Shown: in pieces, positions 11,990-23,417 of the stretch
How positions within the stretch are numbered: position 1 is the stretch's first letter
Layout: every line of letters starts with the position of its first letter
Notes under the pieces: generated by a model
Seen by the model: the letters and a program-made list of their open reading frames with translations, nothing else
Database searches by the model: none
Told to the model about the DNA's origin: nothing
Program-made: the position numbers and the translations under genes
Assembly (NCBI GenBank): GCA_016617855.1
Contig: JAECUM010006805.1
Coordinates: forward strand, 1 to 64,000
Length of the DNA: 64,000 nucleotides
Origin: Megalonaias nervosa
Lineage: Eukaryota > Mollusca > Bivalvia > Unionida > Unionidae
Direction of reading: 5' to 3'

Positions 11990-13420
11990 GCAAAATTTCT
12001 TCTTTTGAACTTCAAAAGTTTGAAACCATTTCTGATATTTTTGAGTATTAACGAGATTTTTGAATTTGCCATTATGACAGCCATATTGGATGCAAGATCG
12101 GCGCTATTTTCATTTCTAGCCAACTAGACATCATTAAAAGTATTTGACGAAATCTACATGTTAATATGACCATGCGTTCGAGAAAAGTAGCGATAACAAG
12201 ATTTAAAATTTTTCAAAAATTCAATTTTGCGGATATATTGGAGATTGAAGAGCGCAAGTTTAATATAGAACCAACCGTTTATGATAAGAAGTCTTCTGGT
12301 GAAAACCTCAAGTAGATGAGTATTTCCGTAGCTGAGAAAGATTAGCAATATGATTTCCAAGACAGCAGACATTGGCGCCATATTGGATGCCAGAACGGTA
12401 GAATTTTCCTTTCTGTCGAACTAGATATCACCAATCTTTTAGTTTAAATCCCATGTCGATATTATTATCGATCTAGGAGGAGTAGTAATAGGAGTGTTTT
12501 TAAGATGGCTGCTGAGTTTGTGATATTGAAAGCCAGTTCCGCGCCATTTTCAGTGAAACCATCTGTACGTCATATAACATTGTCCTGTGAAGTTGTTAGA
12601 TATGAACCCCATGTCGATATGATTTTCCATTCAGGAGGAGCAACGATAGAAAGATTTTTAGCTTGGGTGCCATGGAAGCCATATTTGAAGTCAGATCGGC
12701 AGTTCACTAAGACATCATATAAAGTCTCCTGGAGGAAATCTCAAGTTGATATAATTTTCCGTTCACTAGTAGTAGTAGTAGTAGTAGTAGCAATATTTCT
12801 AAGATTGTTGCCATGTCGGCCATATTATACATTAGACAAGACCAAGTAGACATTATAGCAAGTTAATATGACCATGAATTCAGGAGGAGTAACGATAGCA
12901 AATTTTTACGACGTCCGCTGTGGAGGAAATATTCGGCGTCCAAGCAGCTTGGTTTTCATTTAGGACCATTTAGAATATAAGATAAATGTATGTGTGCGTG
13001 ATTTGGATTTTAACGAAGCTTTAAAAATTTTCTGTCATATCGTTACGATGGCTGCAGTGTGGCAGTTTATACTAATGTCTATCACTGGGCCATCATGCCG
13101 CACACATGTAGCATCATGTCCCACCCAGTCACATTATCCTGACATTAGGCCGACTAGGCCTAGCATTAACCTCTTAATGTTGAGCGCCAAGCGAGGTAGC
13201 TGCTAGTACCATTGTTATAAGTTTTTGGTATGATTCGGCCGAGGTTCGAACCAGCTACCTACCGCATCCAAGGCGGACGCTCTAACCACTTAGGCCACTG
13301 GGGCGGTCAGATAAATATGTATATAAAGTTTCACTGCAATTTGACAAGTAGTTTAAGAGGAGTAGTGATAGCAATCTTGTGCTAATGGACGGTCAAGACA
13401 CGACGAACAACGTGTTATGC
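11990..13420. repeat. Degenerate tandem/interspersed repeat of ~150-200 bp units
   Basis: Units share a core like CAGGAGGAGTAACGATAGCAA followed by TTTTTAAGATGGC and GCCATATTGGAT. The core recurs near 12,160, 12,470, 12,630, 12,760, 12,870 and 13,355. Related units are also at 48,120-48,430. The 114-codon open frame at 12,505-12,849 is made of these units and is not considered a gene. A family A SINE-like copy interrupts the array at 12,990-13,310. Confidence 0.65.
12990..13310 (-). repeat. tRNA-headed SINE-like repeat, family A, copy 3
   Basis: Reverse-complement copy of the repeat at 5,192. The tRNA-like head is at the right end, around GAACCAGCTACC and TAGGCCACTGGGGCGG. The tail end is at TGTGTGCGTG on the left. 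Confidence 0.8.
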
Positions 13421-14454
13421 CATAAATTCTTCTGATATACGACCAGAAGAGTCAAAAATTAGTGCGAATGTAATAAATATTTGCAGTTCGGAAGAAGTTA
13501 TTTTTTAAAATCCAATAAAATCGCTGTAGGAAACGTTCTGTTAGCTTAAGCACATTGCTTATTTTTATATCGCTGACTTGCAATTGTTTGCTTCATATCC
13601 CTTGTTTTTCCTTTCCTAATAGAAAGAATTTCAAACCTTGCTTTTGTTCAATATTAAAAACTTCGTACGTTTCGTTTTGTCATCTTACCCAGGTTGAGTC
13701 TTTGTTGATTTATTTCGTCCGACATTATCTGAAAAAGGGAAGAAAAAACCGAACCAATACAATTTGAACGAAAGAAGTAACTTACCAAAAAATCGCACAA
13801 ATTAGTTAACTAATTAAAAAGAGAGAAATCAGCTGAAAATGCTTGTAAAATAAGTAAACTTCATATGTAGTTTGCGTTATTGTCAGAAAAGTACAAATTT
13901 ATGTAAAAACGTCATCGTTGATGGGGTGTAGTTCTGTGTTTATCGTTTGGAAAATCAAATTGTATCGACCTAATTCCAACGGAAAAAGAGAGGACTGATA
14001 CCTTTAAATAGCGAGAATCAACGCCATCTATAACCACATATTACAACATGACATTGACGATAGTTTATTGGTAATGTCGGCCATAGGCCATGATACTATA
14101 TTTATATAACAATATTGCAACGATGTAGAGCTCGATATGAAAAAATAAATTTACAGCGAAGTGAAACGGAGGAAAAAGGAAAAATCTAGGAAGATAAAAC
14201 ATAAATAATATTACATGGTTGTTATTTCGCACATAGGTAGAAAAAAAAATTAATATAGTTACGAGAAGTTTTGCTGTTCTCTGTGTGATACTGAAATGAC
14301 ATATTGCGCAAGTTGAGATAGCATGACAGGGTTCTCAGACTGCATAAGAAATATATATCCCGGAACAGTTATGCCTAGAGGGTTAGGAAAGGAAATGTAT
14401 CGCTAGAATGTTGATCGGGATACATGTAAAAGATGGTTATGTGAAGGGTTAAGA

Positions 14455-14457
<3 letters not shown>

Positions 14458-14495
<38 letters not shown>

Positions 14496-14527
14496 TAATG
14501 ATAATAATAATAATCATAATCATAAAA
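14458..14527. repeat. (AAT)n microsatellite
   Basis: About 22 imperfect AAT units, then a CAT-rich variant. Confidence 0.9.
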
Positions 14528-14690
14528 TTGTGAAGGATTAAGGACTACTACTACTAATACAAGCAATTCACATGAAAAGAGTTCAAGAATATATACTTGG
14601 GTAAATATTGTTGCAAAGATTCTTATGCGGTTCATAAATAGTTTTATCTGGTCCATCCCATTCCATGTTAGATAGCTTGTCATTCATGTT

Positions 14691-15177
14691 AGGGTGTGGG
14701 CATCTTGGATAGCCAAGGTTCCGATAACCCTATCTACACCTTGGGATCTCGAACAGATATTTCTGAGCTTCCGGTCTGTGAATTTCATTGCATGCGGTGG
14801 CAAGCCACCGCATCCAATCAAAATTAAGTTGTTCAAATTTGAACACTGTTCCTATGTGATCGAGACGACGAGAGCACACAACTTGAATGGACTGATAAAT
14901 AAGCACTTTTTCAGTGCCGGTCCGTGTTTACACAAATAACTTTCACTAGATAGACCTGTAATGGCTTCCCTCTGGTACATAATCATACTTTAGATGTTAA
15001 ACATACAAAGTATTTTATGTAGGTCAATTGCCACCACGCTGCTGGTTAGTTGGCATTACATACTAAGGGAGGCAACGAATGAAGTCCAATAGGACAAAGG
15101 ACCGATAAAGCTATTCGATCCGCCAAGGTGTAGATAGGGTTATCATAACTTTGGCTGGCGATGACGGGGTGTGGGGT
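14691..15177. mobile_element. Small inverted-repeat element (MITE-like)
   Basis: Terminal arms of about 55 bp are inverted. A perfect 22-bp match pairs 14,723-14,744 (GATAACCCTATCTACACCTTGG) with 15,123-15,144. The outer parts (GGTGTGGGCATC and GATGACGGGGTGTGGGG) also pair imperfectly. It carries no coding capacity. Short internal palindromes such as GCGGTGGCAAGCCACCGC occur near each end. A target duplication was not identified, so the superfamily is unknown. Confidence 0.6.
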
Positions 15178-15819
15178 CAGAACAAATTATTTATTGAAAA
15201 GTTGGAATTCGCAGCCACCTTGCGGTGGCGTAAGAGGGTATACAGCCGCTTACTAGCGGGCCCAGCTACTATGTCGTACCTTAACCCTAAATCATTCACG
15301 AATTAGGCATACTAATATTAGTACTGTAGCGGGACTAGCAAACTTGTACGACCTTACATTGAGCCATACCTGCATGAAAGCGATGTGAAGACGATTGTTT
15401 TTCCTTAAAAATTGCGAGTAGAATATTCGTTATCTTTTTAATCCACTGACAGACGAGATAAAATTACAGCATTGATGAACTTTGACCTGGCAAACGACAT
15501 TTGAATTGCTAGATATAAATCTCTCAGACTAGATGTCCATTACACCAGAGATCAAATACTCATTAGAGATCAACAATAAACCCATTTCTAATGTTAGTGT
15601 TGACAAAATTCTAAAACATCAACTGAAAGTCACGTAATCAAAAACCCGAAAGGAGATTATTCTCAACATGTTTGTCCCGAGAACAAAGACCTGTAATCTG
15701 TCTTGTCGCAGCAACCCGAGAAAGCCAGAATCATGAAGTAGAGAGCAGCACATGTCAACGCGTTAGTCGCACCTAAAACCAAAAGAGACAAAGTTGACAC
15801 GTGCTGACCCATGACGCGT

Positions 15820-16131
15820 CTAACTTTTTTTCGGCTCATCATGACCGGAATTCGATTCTCTTAAGAGTTTCCTCGAGTTTTCATTCATCGTGGAAAACTC
15901 ACGAAGTCTTCTCTCATTCTGAGTAAATAATATGTTTAGGTCCAGGGTCACAATTTGCGTCCTTTGAAAGAAAGAATTCTCAGAATCAGACAAATCATCA
16001 AAGGATAAGTTTACGATAGGCTTGCCATTCCGGTTTATAGAGTTTCTTTTGCCTCCGTGAAAATCTCGATCTTGTTGTTTGTCCGATGGTTGCCTATCTA
16101 GGCTGACTACAACATTATTAAATATTTGCAA
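15820..16131 (-). CDS. Hypothetical ORF or exon, 103 codons
   Basis: An open frame of 103 codons with a polar, protein-like composition (segment SFDDLSDSENSFFQRTQ) and a charged C-terminus. No domain is recognised, no splice signals are obvious, and no neighbour supports it. It could be part of a degenerate repeat. Confidence 0.2.
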   Translation of the reverse strand: MQIFNNVVVSLDRQPSDKQQDRDFHGGKRNSINRNGKPIVNLSFDDLSDSENSFFQRTQIVTLDLNILFTQNERRLREFSTMNENSRKLLRESNSGHDEPKKS

Positions 16132-16703
16132 GTAATCATGAAATGTGTTTTGATCACAATTTCTTGTGAGAAGTTCAAGTTGAATATTGATAACTGTTTG
16201 ATGCAGAAATTTAGGTTTCAGGAGTTGATGAAGCTTAAAGGAAGTGAAATGAAGAATGGACTTCCATCATTTATTGAAGTACACATTTATGGAAGTACAA
16301 GGAGGTTTTAGAAACAAAAAGGGACGAAACGTGCATTTAACAAACCTAACAACCCCAGACTTTAAATGTTAAATCCATTTTAAACCTGAGATGAGTGCTT
16401 ATTATGTAAACGTGCCATATATAGACACAGGTAAATAAATTAATTGTTGAGATATGTTGCTTTCACATATTTTTGTATGCATTTACCTCCCTTTAAGATA
16501 ATACTTTTATTAGATTTCTTTGGGGGGGGGGTGTGCGTAGCTCTATCGCATGCGTAATCATTTTAATTTTAGTTTCTTTGCATTGCTTATAGCTTTTAGT
16601 TGCTTTTGTTTCTGCAGGATGATTGCAGTTTTTATTTGCTCGAATTTCCTGTGCTACATATACAAGTGTTGTCTGTTTATGATATTAGTTGCAAGTATCC
16701 GAT

Positions 16704-16707
16704 CTGT

Positions 16708-16744
<37 letters not shown>

Positions 16745-16782
16745 TAGATAGATAGATAGATAGATAGTTAGATAGATAGATA
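16704..16782. repeat. Compound (TA)n-(GATA)n microsatellite
   Basis: A TA tract of about 36 bp passes into about ten GATA tetranucleotides. Confidence 0.95.
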
Positions 16783-16789
16783 TAGATAT

Positions 16790-19620
16790 ACATGCTTCCA
16801 ATGCATTTCCACTTATTGTATATGTCTGCATTGTCTACGTTTTGCATCTAATCTTGTCCAACTCCGTGTCCTTTTATTTTTAAATCTGTATGCATGTGTA
16901 AAGGTATCTTGCGTGTGTATTGACCAGCCGTTAGGCATGTATATTTTAATACTGCATGTAGTTATTCATGGAAATTGAATTCTCTGTATTGGATTTGGAC
17001 ATAGAAATTAGAAGTTGAGGGAGTAGGTGTATTTATTTTTTAGCATATGTATATGATTTGTATAAATTGCGATAAACAAAATGTAGGCTTTGTATGTATG
17101 TCAGATGGTTTAAGTCAATTGTTGTATTCTTGTTTATAGTCTGTAAAGTATGTCCAACGAGCTAATGTTTATAACTGCGTAAATGTAATTCCGATTGCAA
17201 ATAAAATTTATCTGTGTCTATGAAGCTGTCAGATACTATTTACTACAGCTGTTACCAATATCTCAATATTCATGTTAGAATACTTTTTGCCAATGTTCGA
17301 ATAGAAAATCGGTATTCGAATACTCATTTGTATACCCAGCGGGTCTGGGAGGATTTTACAAAAGAAACAAACAAGGGTAAATGTAAACTATGCAACGTTG
17401 AATGACTTAGTTTAATAGGCACAAACTTAAATTTGCTGAATTAACCGAGATTAAATTTTGACCCATAAGGTAATCATATGTAAGAATGATGAATAGTCAG
17501 ATAGCTCCCCAAATCGCCATTCCTACTTATTATTCTCTTGGAAAACTAACATGTAATATGGCAAGTTGATGAAGAACATGGTACAGACTAGGGGTCATAT
17601 CAAAGTGAGCATGGTATAGAATAGGTCTCACATCAAAGTCAACAAAGAGTAGTTATATGTGGCACTATAGCCTCAAATGGAAATTTAACATGTGGGGGCA
17701 ATAGAGGGAGAATGGTAATTTAACATGAGGGAGTACTTGGGGGACAATGGGAATTTAACATGGGTGATGTGATGGGTTTATAGGGACACAAGGGTTTATG
17801 GGGACAAACAAATATACACAAACATACAAGCAAACAGACACTTATATAACACAAAGACAAAATATTTTGTTGGTAATAGTACAAGATTATATCTTTTCTA
17901 TTCAAGTGATTATATATTTATAGCCTCAGCTTGTAGGAAAGTCCTATGGACAAACCCTATTATCTACTTATAGCCTGTTTGCCTGCCGTTCTGAGCATGT
18001 ACGTATGCATCAATCTATACGACTTAATTGCTTATCCGTACTTCTACCCATGTATGTATGTATGTATGTATGTATGTATGTATGTATGAAGGGACGATTT
18101 ATTTCTTTATCTGTATTTCTACCCATGTATGAGTTCTTGTGTGAGCGAATGATGTATGTATGTATGCACGCATGTATTTACTTATGTTTCTACCTTTACA
18201 TGATTATTTCTGTATGATTCTTGCTATATCTCCACAACGACTAATATCTACAGTAATAAAATTTTTCCAAACGTCATGCCAATTTTTGCATGCATCATTG
18301 TATATCACAGGATGATAAGTACGATTCCTATTTAGAGGAACTTTTGGTTCCTTGATAGACAAAGACAATAAACCACAACATAATTAGGAAAGCATATAAA
18401 AATTATTTTATCAAACCTGATACTCAATTCAGATTAAGGTAAGATTTTAACGTGAATACTATATTTCCATGTGACAAAAATACAGATATTGCTTTAACAA
18501 CCAAAGACGACCAAAGTAGAGATAATTTCATCATGAGTTTCGCATGGCTGATAATCCTTGATATTTGATACAAAGTGATCGGGCCAGTAAACAACATTGA
18601 CTACCTGACTGAAGAATCATAATTTATTTTATGAGCTAGGATTTTATGATTAGGATTCCTAGATCCTTGCCTAACTTTTAAAAAAGTCAAATCGAAGGAG
18701 AGTGGGTTGTTGTGACTCACTTGTCCATATGCCTTGTACTTAAAATATATTTGCTCTTAGTGTCAAGATTTACTCAATGAACGGATGCACTGAGTTCTGT
18801 GAAGACTCATGTTTTACATTCAGTCGATTGTTTTAGACAATGCACAGAAAATGAAAAAGATTGGTGATGAGTCCCTAGAAGAATTATTCATATAACTATG
18901 GCCTTATTGGAGTCCCTAGAGGTTACCACTAGAATCTTAGAAGCAGTGAAGCACAGAATATTATTTAATCGTCCTCAAGCTATTATGGTTTTGTTTGCAA
19001 TTAAAGAAACCATCCGTACTCGTCTCACAATGCACAATGAAACGGACAACTAAATGATACACATGTATATAAGTTGGCAAGTTAAAGAGTAACAAAATAA
19101 AGACACAACAACACCCCTCCACCCCACTCCCACGAACACTGAATGAATATATGAAAAGAGTGACAAATAGAAGAATTACATTACGAAATATATGAGCTGA
19201 CACACGAATAAAATCAACCAAAGCATAATAAATGGCCATTAAATCCATTAAATCTGGTTTTTATTTTATCCTTATATGTTCTTTCTACATAATGATATGA
19301 ACAGAGCAACAGAGTTATGCGTATACATTGTGTAAACTCCAGTGTTGTTAAGTTGGTCGGAATGCAATATGCTGATGAATGAAAGGTGTTGTGGGTAAAT
19401 GACATTATGTATAAGAACAAGGTGAATCTATTAAATAATCTATTTACATAGGGAACGAGCATTTAATGGATGTTGGGGAAATTCTATTTTATATTTCCTG
19501 CCTCAAAATAGTTTCAAAGCATATTCTTGTTTTCTATTTTAGAAACTGAACTAATCGGTTATAATACTGTAAAAAATTAATTATCTTAAGGTAGAAGAAA
19601 AAACATATGTCCTGATTTGA
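16790..19620. other. Intergenic or intronic DNA with small repeats
   Basis: Apart from a (TATG)n tract near 18,051-18,089 nothing was recognised. Short open frames have low-complexity or compositionally random translations. Confidence 0.4.
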
Positions 19621-19759
19621 AATAAAATCTGAGTCACCCTCCTCTGGGAAAAAAATGGCCGGTCTGGTTCACTGCTTCCTATGCTCCCTGGGTCATACGC
19701 AGCAGGGAACCAGGCTAATGGCTAGTCCTTTAACAAAATACCGTTGTTCGTTTATTTAT

Positions 19760-19887
19760 GAATAAGGTTTACGTTCATGAGGATTGTAGTTTGAAACGCG
19801 TGCAAAGGAAATGACTCTATTGCATATGGTTTTATGACCTTTCCCACCCGATTTTAGCTTTGTCATGATGATTCAAATGGGAAAGGT
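19760..19887 (+). repeat. Left half of the host repeat that received the Polinton
   Basis: This segment matches 49,277-49,427, with shared stretches such as GGTTTAC-TTCAT-AGGATT and AGTTTGAAA. Its right end, AAAGGT at 19,882-19,887, is the left copy of the target duplication. The continuation of the repeat resumes at 47,612. This host repeat therefore gives the pre-insertion state. Confidence 0.8.
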
Positions 19888-20111
19888 AGCAGCAGTGAGG
19901 GCGAATCCTACAACTTTTTAGGAGGGTTACTTTTGAAAATTAAAGCTTCCGACAAAACGAAAATACAAGGTCAATTACGTCAAACAGAAGCCTCTAACCT
20001 ACCGAGACTTCTCTAATTGGGTTAGCTAATTTTGTTACTTTATTTTTGACGTTTATGTTTTTATTTTTGCATGCGTGCCGTTTACCCGTCGGACGCTCAA
20101 TTGTTGTCGTC
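19888..20111 (+). repeat. Outer element left terminal inverted repeat
   Basis: 224 bp that align almost throughout with the reverse complement of 47,384-47,611. Shared blocks include GAGGGCGAATCCTACAAC, AAGCCTCTAACC and TTTACCCGTCG. Differences are scattered substitutions and short indels, so the two ends have diverged since insertion. Confidence 0.95.
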
Positions 20112-20464
20112 TTATCGAGACCTATACAATACCGCAACCGAGGATCATGTAAATTTATCGTGATAAATCCGTGTGGGGTAGATTGTGATTTTGAGAAGTT
20201 TTTGAATTTAATCATATTCATATCCCCTGAACACCAAGTCTGGTGGATGTTTCACAGAGTATGTGTATCGACTCCATTAAACATAACTAAAGTTTGCAGT
20301 TACAACTTATCCCACTTTAGCCATCTCAATATCAGATTAAGCAACAATTGCGTCTTACCAGACCCAGATGGACCTATTATAATTGCTCTGATAGAATTTG
20401 GTAGCGCTGGATGATGCTGAATTGGTTCTTGCTTTCGTGTCGCCTGGAAGTCAGTGATATCCAT
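20112..20464 (-). pseudogene. Outer element packaging ATPase, N-terminal fragment
   Basis: The frame starts at ATG 20,464 and stays open for 54 codons to a stop at 20,300. A Walker A motif GPSGSGKT sits at residues 31-38, followed by QLLLNLILR. This is the N-terminus expected for the FtsK/HerA-type (A32-like) genome-packaging ATPase of Polintons and related viruses. Family members run to about 250 residues, but only ~117 codons of space remain before the left TIR, so the C-terminal half with Walker B is missing. Weak coding-like remnants in shifted frames continue to the TIR. It diverges from the PLA2-like gene to its right. Confidence 0.75.
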
Positions 20465-20559
20465 GTTGTAGAAATATAATACATAATATGGATTTATATT
20501 TGATCGATGAAGAGCATCCACCCCCACAAGTGGATTAACAAACAATAATAACAAAAAAA

Positions 20560-20648
20560 AAATAAAAATAAAAAGCGTACGCGTACAGGCAAGTGTGTGA
20601 AATGTGGTACAAGCAAATACAGATTTATTTCGTCTCGTACGAAGACAG
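20560..20648 (+). pseudogene. Outer PLA2-like gene, 5' fragment left of the nested insertion
   Basis: A plus-strand frame rich in basic residues includes a CVKC pair near 20,594 and runs without a stop into the inner element boundary at 20,648. The same frame resumes at 33,420 once the nested element and one GACAG copy are discounted. The start codon is uncertain because the upstream region is an A-rich low-complexity stretch. The single CxxC suggests half of a zinc knuckle. The only support for its identity is frame continuity with the right fragment. Confidence 0.5.
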
Positions 20649-20672
20649 AGTAGTGAGGAGATTTGAAGTGTC

Positions 20673-20788
20673 CTGGACAAGAGATCCAACTCCCCTAGTA
20701 AAACAATTTTTGTCATCCTTTTTAGTACCTTATAAATTAATTTCCTTGATGACAAAATTATTATAGGGGAGTTGTATCTCTGATCCAG
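20673..20788. repeat. Imperfect palindrome near the inner element tip
   Basis: The left half CTGGACAAGAGATCCAACTC, continuing to TGTCATCC at 20,718, pairs with 20,748-20,788 (GATGACAAAATTATTATAGG onward to CTGATCCAG). About 29 nt are left as a loop. The mirror copy in the right TIR is at 33,275-33,392. Confidence 0.8.
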
Positions 20789-20954
20789 AACCTTCCAATC
20801 TCTCTACTACTGAAATAATGTTAAATTTTTGAACATTATTTTTAAAGTTTTGACAAAATTTCATATTAAACAATAAAATATTATATATAATGTATCATCA
20901 TAATCCAATCCGACATGTTGGATTTGATCTGACAAACAAATTTTTAAAAGATTT

Positions 20955-21185
20955 AATTCAATCAAATCAGCTTCAAACTATACTGGCATAGCAACTAAAA
21001 TAATAAGCAATTGTATCAAAAATGTTGATTACCATTTATCACCAAAATATGGATCAGGATGATTATTCGCAACTGAAAATGACGAACAAATAAGAGGTTG
21101 GGCAGATGATCCAATGACATTTATTGACAATATAGTTGACGCACTTTTTGATAATGATATTACTGTAATATTTAGACAAAAATAA
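20955..21185 (+). pseudogene. Inner TIR ORF 1, C-terminal remnant (left copy)
   Basis: A frame ending at 21,185 with tail DALFDNDITVIFRQK. It is interrupted by a TGA at 21,060-21,062. The right TIR copy (ending 32,878, minus strand) has TGG, tryptophan, at the same place, so the left stop is secondary. No domain is recognised. The start was not identified. Confidence 0.5.
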
Positions 21186-21246
21186 CTTATTTTTATCTAC
21201 TACTTATATAATTGTTTAATTAGATATATAAATTACTATAAGTATA

Positions 21247-21564
21247 ATGGAAGTAAATAGATTTGATGAAGTAATGGATATGCTAACAGGTTTTGAAATT
21301 ACCAATGATGACATCGACGAGTTTATGGAGTATCTTGACAATATTTTCTATGTTGTTACAATGGAACCAATTTGCTATGAAAAACCATATTATATTAACA
21401 ATTTCCTTTGCATATTTTATTTGCTTAGTGAAATTCTTAAAAGATGTTTAGCTTTCTTTAACTATAGAGAAACTGGAATTAATCGACCGGCGGATATGCA
21501 ACTTACGAGAGATGTTGTAGATATTATGAATGACAATCCAGAATTTCAAGTTACTTTAGGTTAA
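21247..21564 (+). CDS. Inner TIR ORF 2, 105 residues, unknown
   Basis: An intact frame from ATG 21,247 encodes an acidic N-terminal half (motif EITNDDIDEFMEYLDN) and a segment with FLCIFYLLSEILKRCL. The order resembles small helical proteins, but no family is recognised. The right TIR copy starts at 32,816 on the minus strand and is broken after about 20 codons. There the reading continues past the left copy's stop, so the left copy may be C-terminally shortened. Location inside the TIR means it is present twice per element. Confidence 0.55.
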   Translation: MEVNRFDEVMDMLTGFEITNDDIDEFMEYLDNIFYVVTMEPICYEKPYYINNFLCIFYLLSEILKRCLAFFNYRETGINRPADMQLTRDVVDIMNDNPEFQVTLG

Positions 21565-21619
21565 ATAGAATTTATGATTTTATCGAGGAGTTTAGATATT
21601 GAATACTAATATATTTTAT

Positions 21620-22087
21620 GATAATCTTTTTCATACTTGCTGACTCTCATTGGCAGAATATCTGTTAACATACTGTCAATAATACGAAACTCGCGTATTA
21701 AATCATCCATATCATATTTTACACCTCGCAGGTAAGATCGTATCTGATCAGGTAATATTTTGTAAGTGATACTTACTATTTTACAAGCATTTTTTTAGTC
21801 TCAAGTCGTGGTTCAATTTTCTTACAAGCTGTTGAAAGAGAGACACCGACACCAGATATTATTAACAAAAATTGATTTAATAATGCTTCACTTGAGATTA
21901 TACCAGAGCCGGTCATTAGCAGTGGTAAATATAATATTATTCAAAGTATTCTACTATAATACTTGTAACATTATTTTACACACCAGAGGTTTTTATGATA
22001 AAATTTATAATATTGCATTAGTGCGTCAACATCTTGTTTTGGAATGTTTTCTGAAATATGATTGAAATCGATGATATGTTTTTTCAT
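21620..22087 (-). pseudogene. Inner hydrophobic protein, broken
   Basis: From ATG 22,087 the frame starts MKKHIIDFNHISENIPKQD and then meets stops near 21,980. A shifted frame resumes with a hydrophobic glycine-rich segment (GSGIISSEALLNQFLLIISG), then KKIEPRLETKK. A third stretch reads DDLIREFRIIDSMLTDIL near 21,640. The plan of a membrane-like segment followed by a charged helical tail parallels the outer protein at 42,491-41,967. Function is unknown. Several stops and frameshifts make it a pseudogene. Confidence 0.5.
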
Positions 22088-22110
22088 TATACAATATTTG
22101 TTTACAATTT

Positions 22111-23400
22111 TTATACAAAGACAAAACTTCTGGTACCAGCAATTGAATCAAGAAATTCACGAAACTTATTATTATTAGGATCAGCTATAAAAGTTCTGTA
22201 CTTGTCATAAGCATCTGACAAAGTATCATCATATCGTTTACCTGTAAGTACCTCATTTTTCTTTAACCAAGTATAGGAATCAAAAATATCTCCTACTTCA
22301 CGCTGATACAGATCTGTTTCGTTCACCAAATTACTGTAATCGCTTTCTGTTTCATCAATATACCCTAACACCAAGCTTATTTGATCTAACGTGAAATTTT
22401 TGAGAACAAGATGTTGTCTGATAATTGCATATGCGACCACGAAATTTGCTAGCATTAATTTTTGGAGTGATTTTCGTCCGAGAATGTTAAAACCAGTAAC
22501 AAAATTTACTCTAAGCCATAATTTTTCATATTGTTTTGTGAACATTTTCTCGACTTCATTGTAATAATTTTCGTAATGACAACTGTCAAGAACGTTGGAT
22601 TGATGGAAATGGAATATCATCTTCTTTACTTATGTCTTGATAAGACATTATCTTTCGTTCAAACGAAGTTTGATCGACTTTATCAAAAAACATTTTTTGC
22701 TCAATATCATTAAGATTACTAATTTCATCATCAAAAATTTTGATTATCTTTAGAGATCTGTCAACAATAATCGGATCAAATTCAGGGTCTTTTTTGAGCA
22801 TTATTGGCAAAATTGCGTTCGAGTATGCTTTTATAATTAACTCCGTATCCACTTTCATAGTAATGATATTAACTAGGGTTTCTTTGTCGTGGTAGTACAT
22901 AACAAGATAATTAAAGATTTCTCGTTTTGAAAAACTTTTGTACAACTTCTTGTTTCTTCCTATTCCCATTATTCTAGATTCCACTAGTTTGTCGAGACGA
23001 TTATAGTTATTGCTCATTTGTTTTTCCTCCTGCGCTATTCGTGTTTTTAACAGGCCTGATTGCATTATCAAATTTATATTTTTGAAATCAAAGTCAAGCA
23101 ATATTTTTTTAAACAGGGTTTCAACTTGTTTTTGTTCTTCCAGACAATCATCAGGATGAGGGTATCTGCTTATAATATCAAAGTTTTCTATTGCTTTTTT
23201 CAGTTGTCGTCCTCGCATATGCATAACACGAACAAAATGTTTTTCTTCTTCTGACAATGGCGAGTTTATCATTGGAATTGTAAATTTTTTCGTAGTATTT
23301 ATCGCACGAGACGCTAGTAATTCATCTCCAACATCTTTGTTTCGGGTTAAAAATATTATCATAAAATTCTCGCAACGGTTACAACTGGTGGTTCTGACAT
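22111..23400 (-). pseudogene. Inner helical protein, unknown function
   Basis: About 430 codons in two main frames (23,362-22,586 and 22,620-22,111) joined by a frameshift near 22,600. A possible start is ATG 23,400 in a third frame. The translation is strongly helical and charged. It includes SPLSEEEKHFVRVMHMRGRQ near the N-terminus and DPNNNKFREFLDSIAG near the C-terminus. Membrane segments and catalytic motifs are not seen. It lies directly downstream of the fibre gene on the same strand, which would suit a virion or genome-linked protein. Length is similar to a capsid protein, but none of the visible capsid signatures occur. Confidence 0.5.
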
Positions 23401-23417
23401 TATTTTATAGCATTAGA

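Larger units (their letters stand above)
20649..21616 (+). repeat. Inner element left terminal inverted repeat
   Basis: 968 bp that pair with the reverse complement of 32,458-33,414. Sequence differences and small indels are visible along the length. It includes a 116-bp imperfect palindrome close to the tip and two short coding segments. Confidence 0.92.

Noticed and set aside
12505..12849. 114-codon plus-strand open frame
   Set aside because: It consists of degenerate units of the 11,990-13,420 repeat, including a (GTA)n stretch read as polyvaline.
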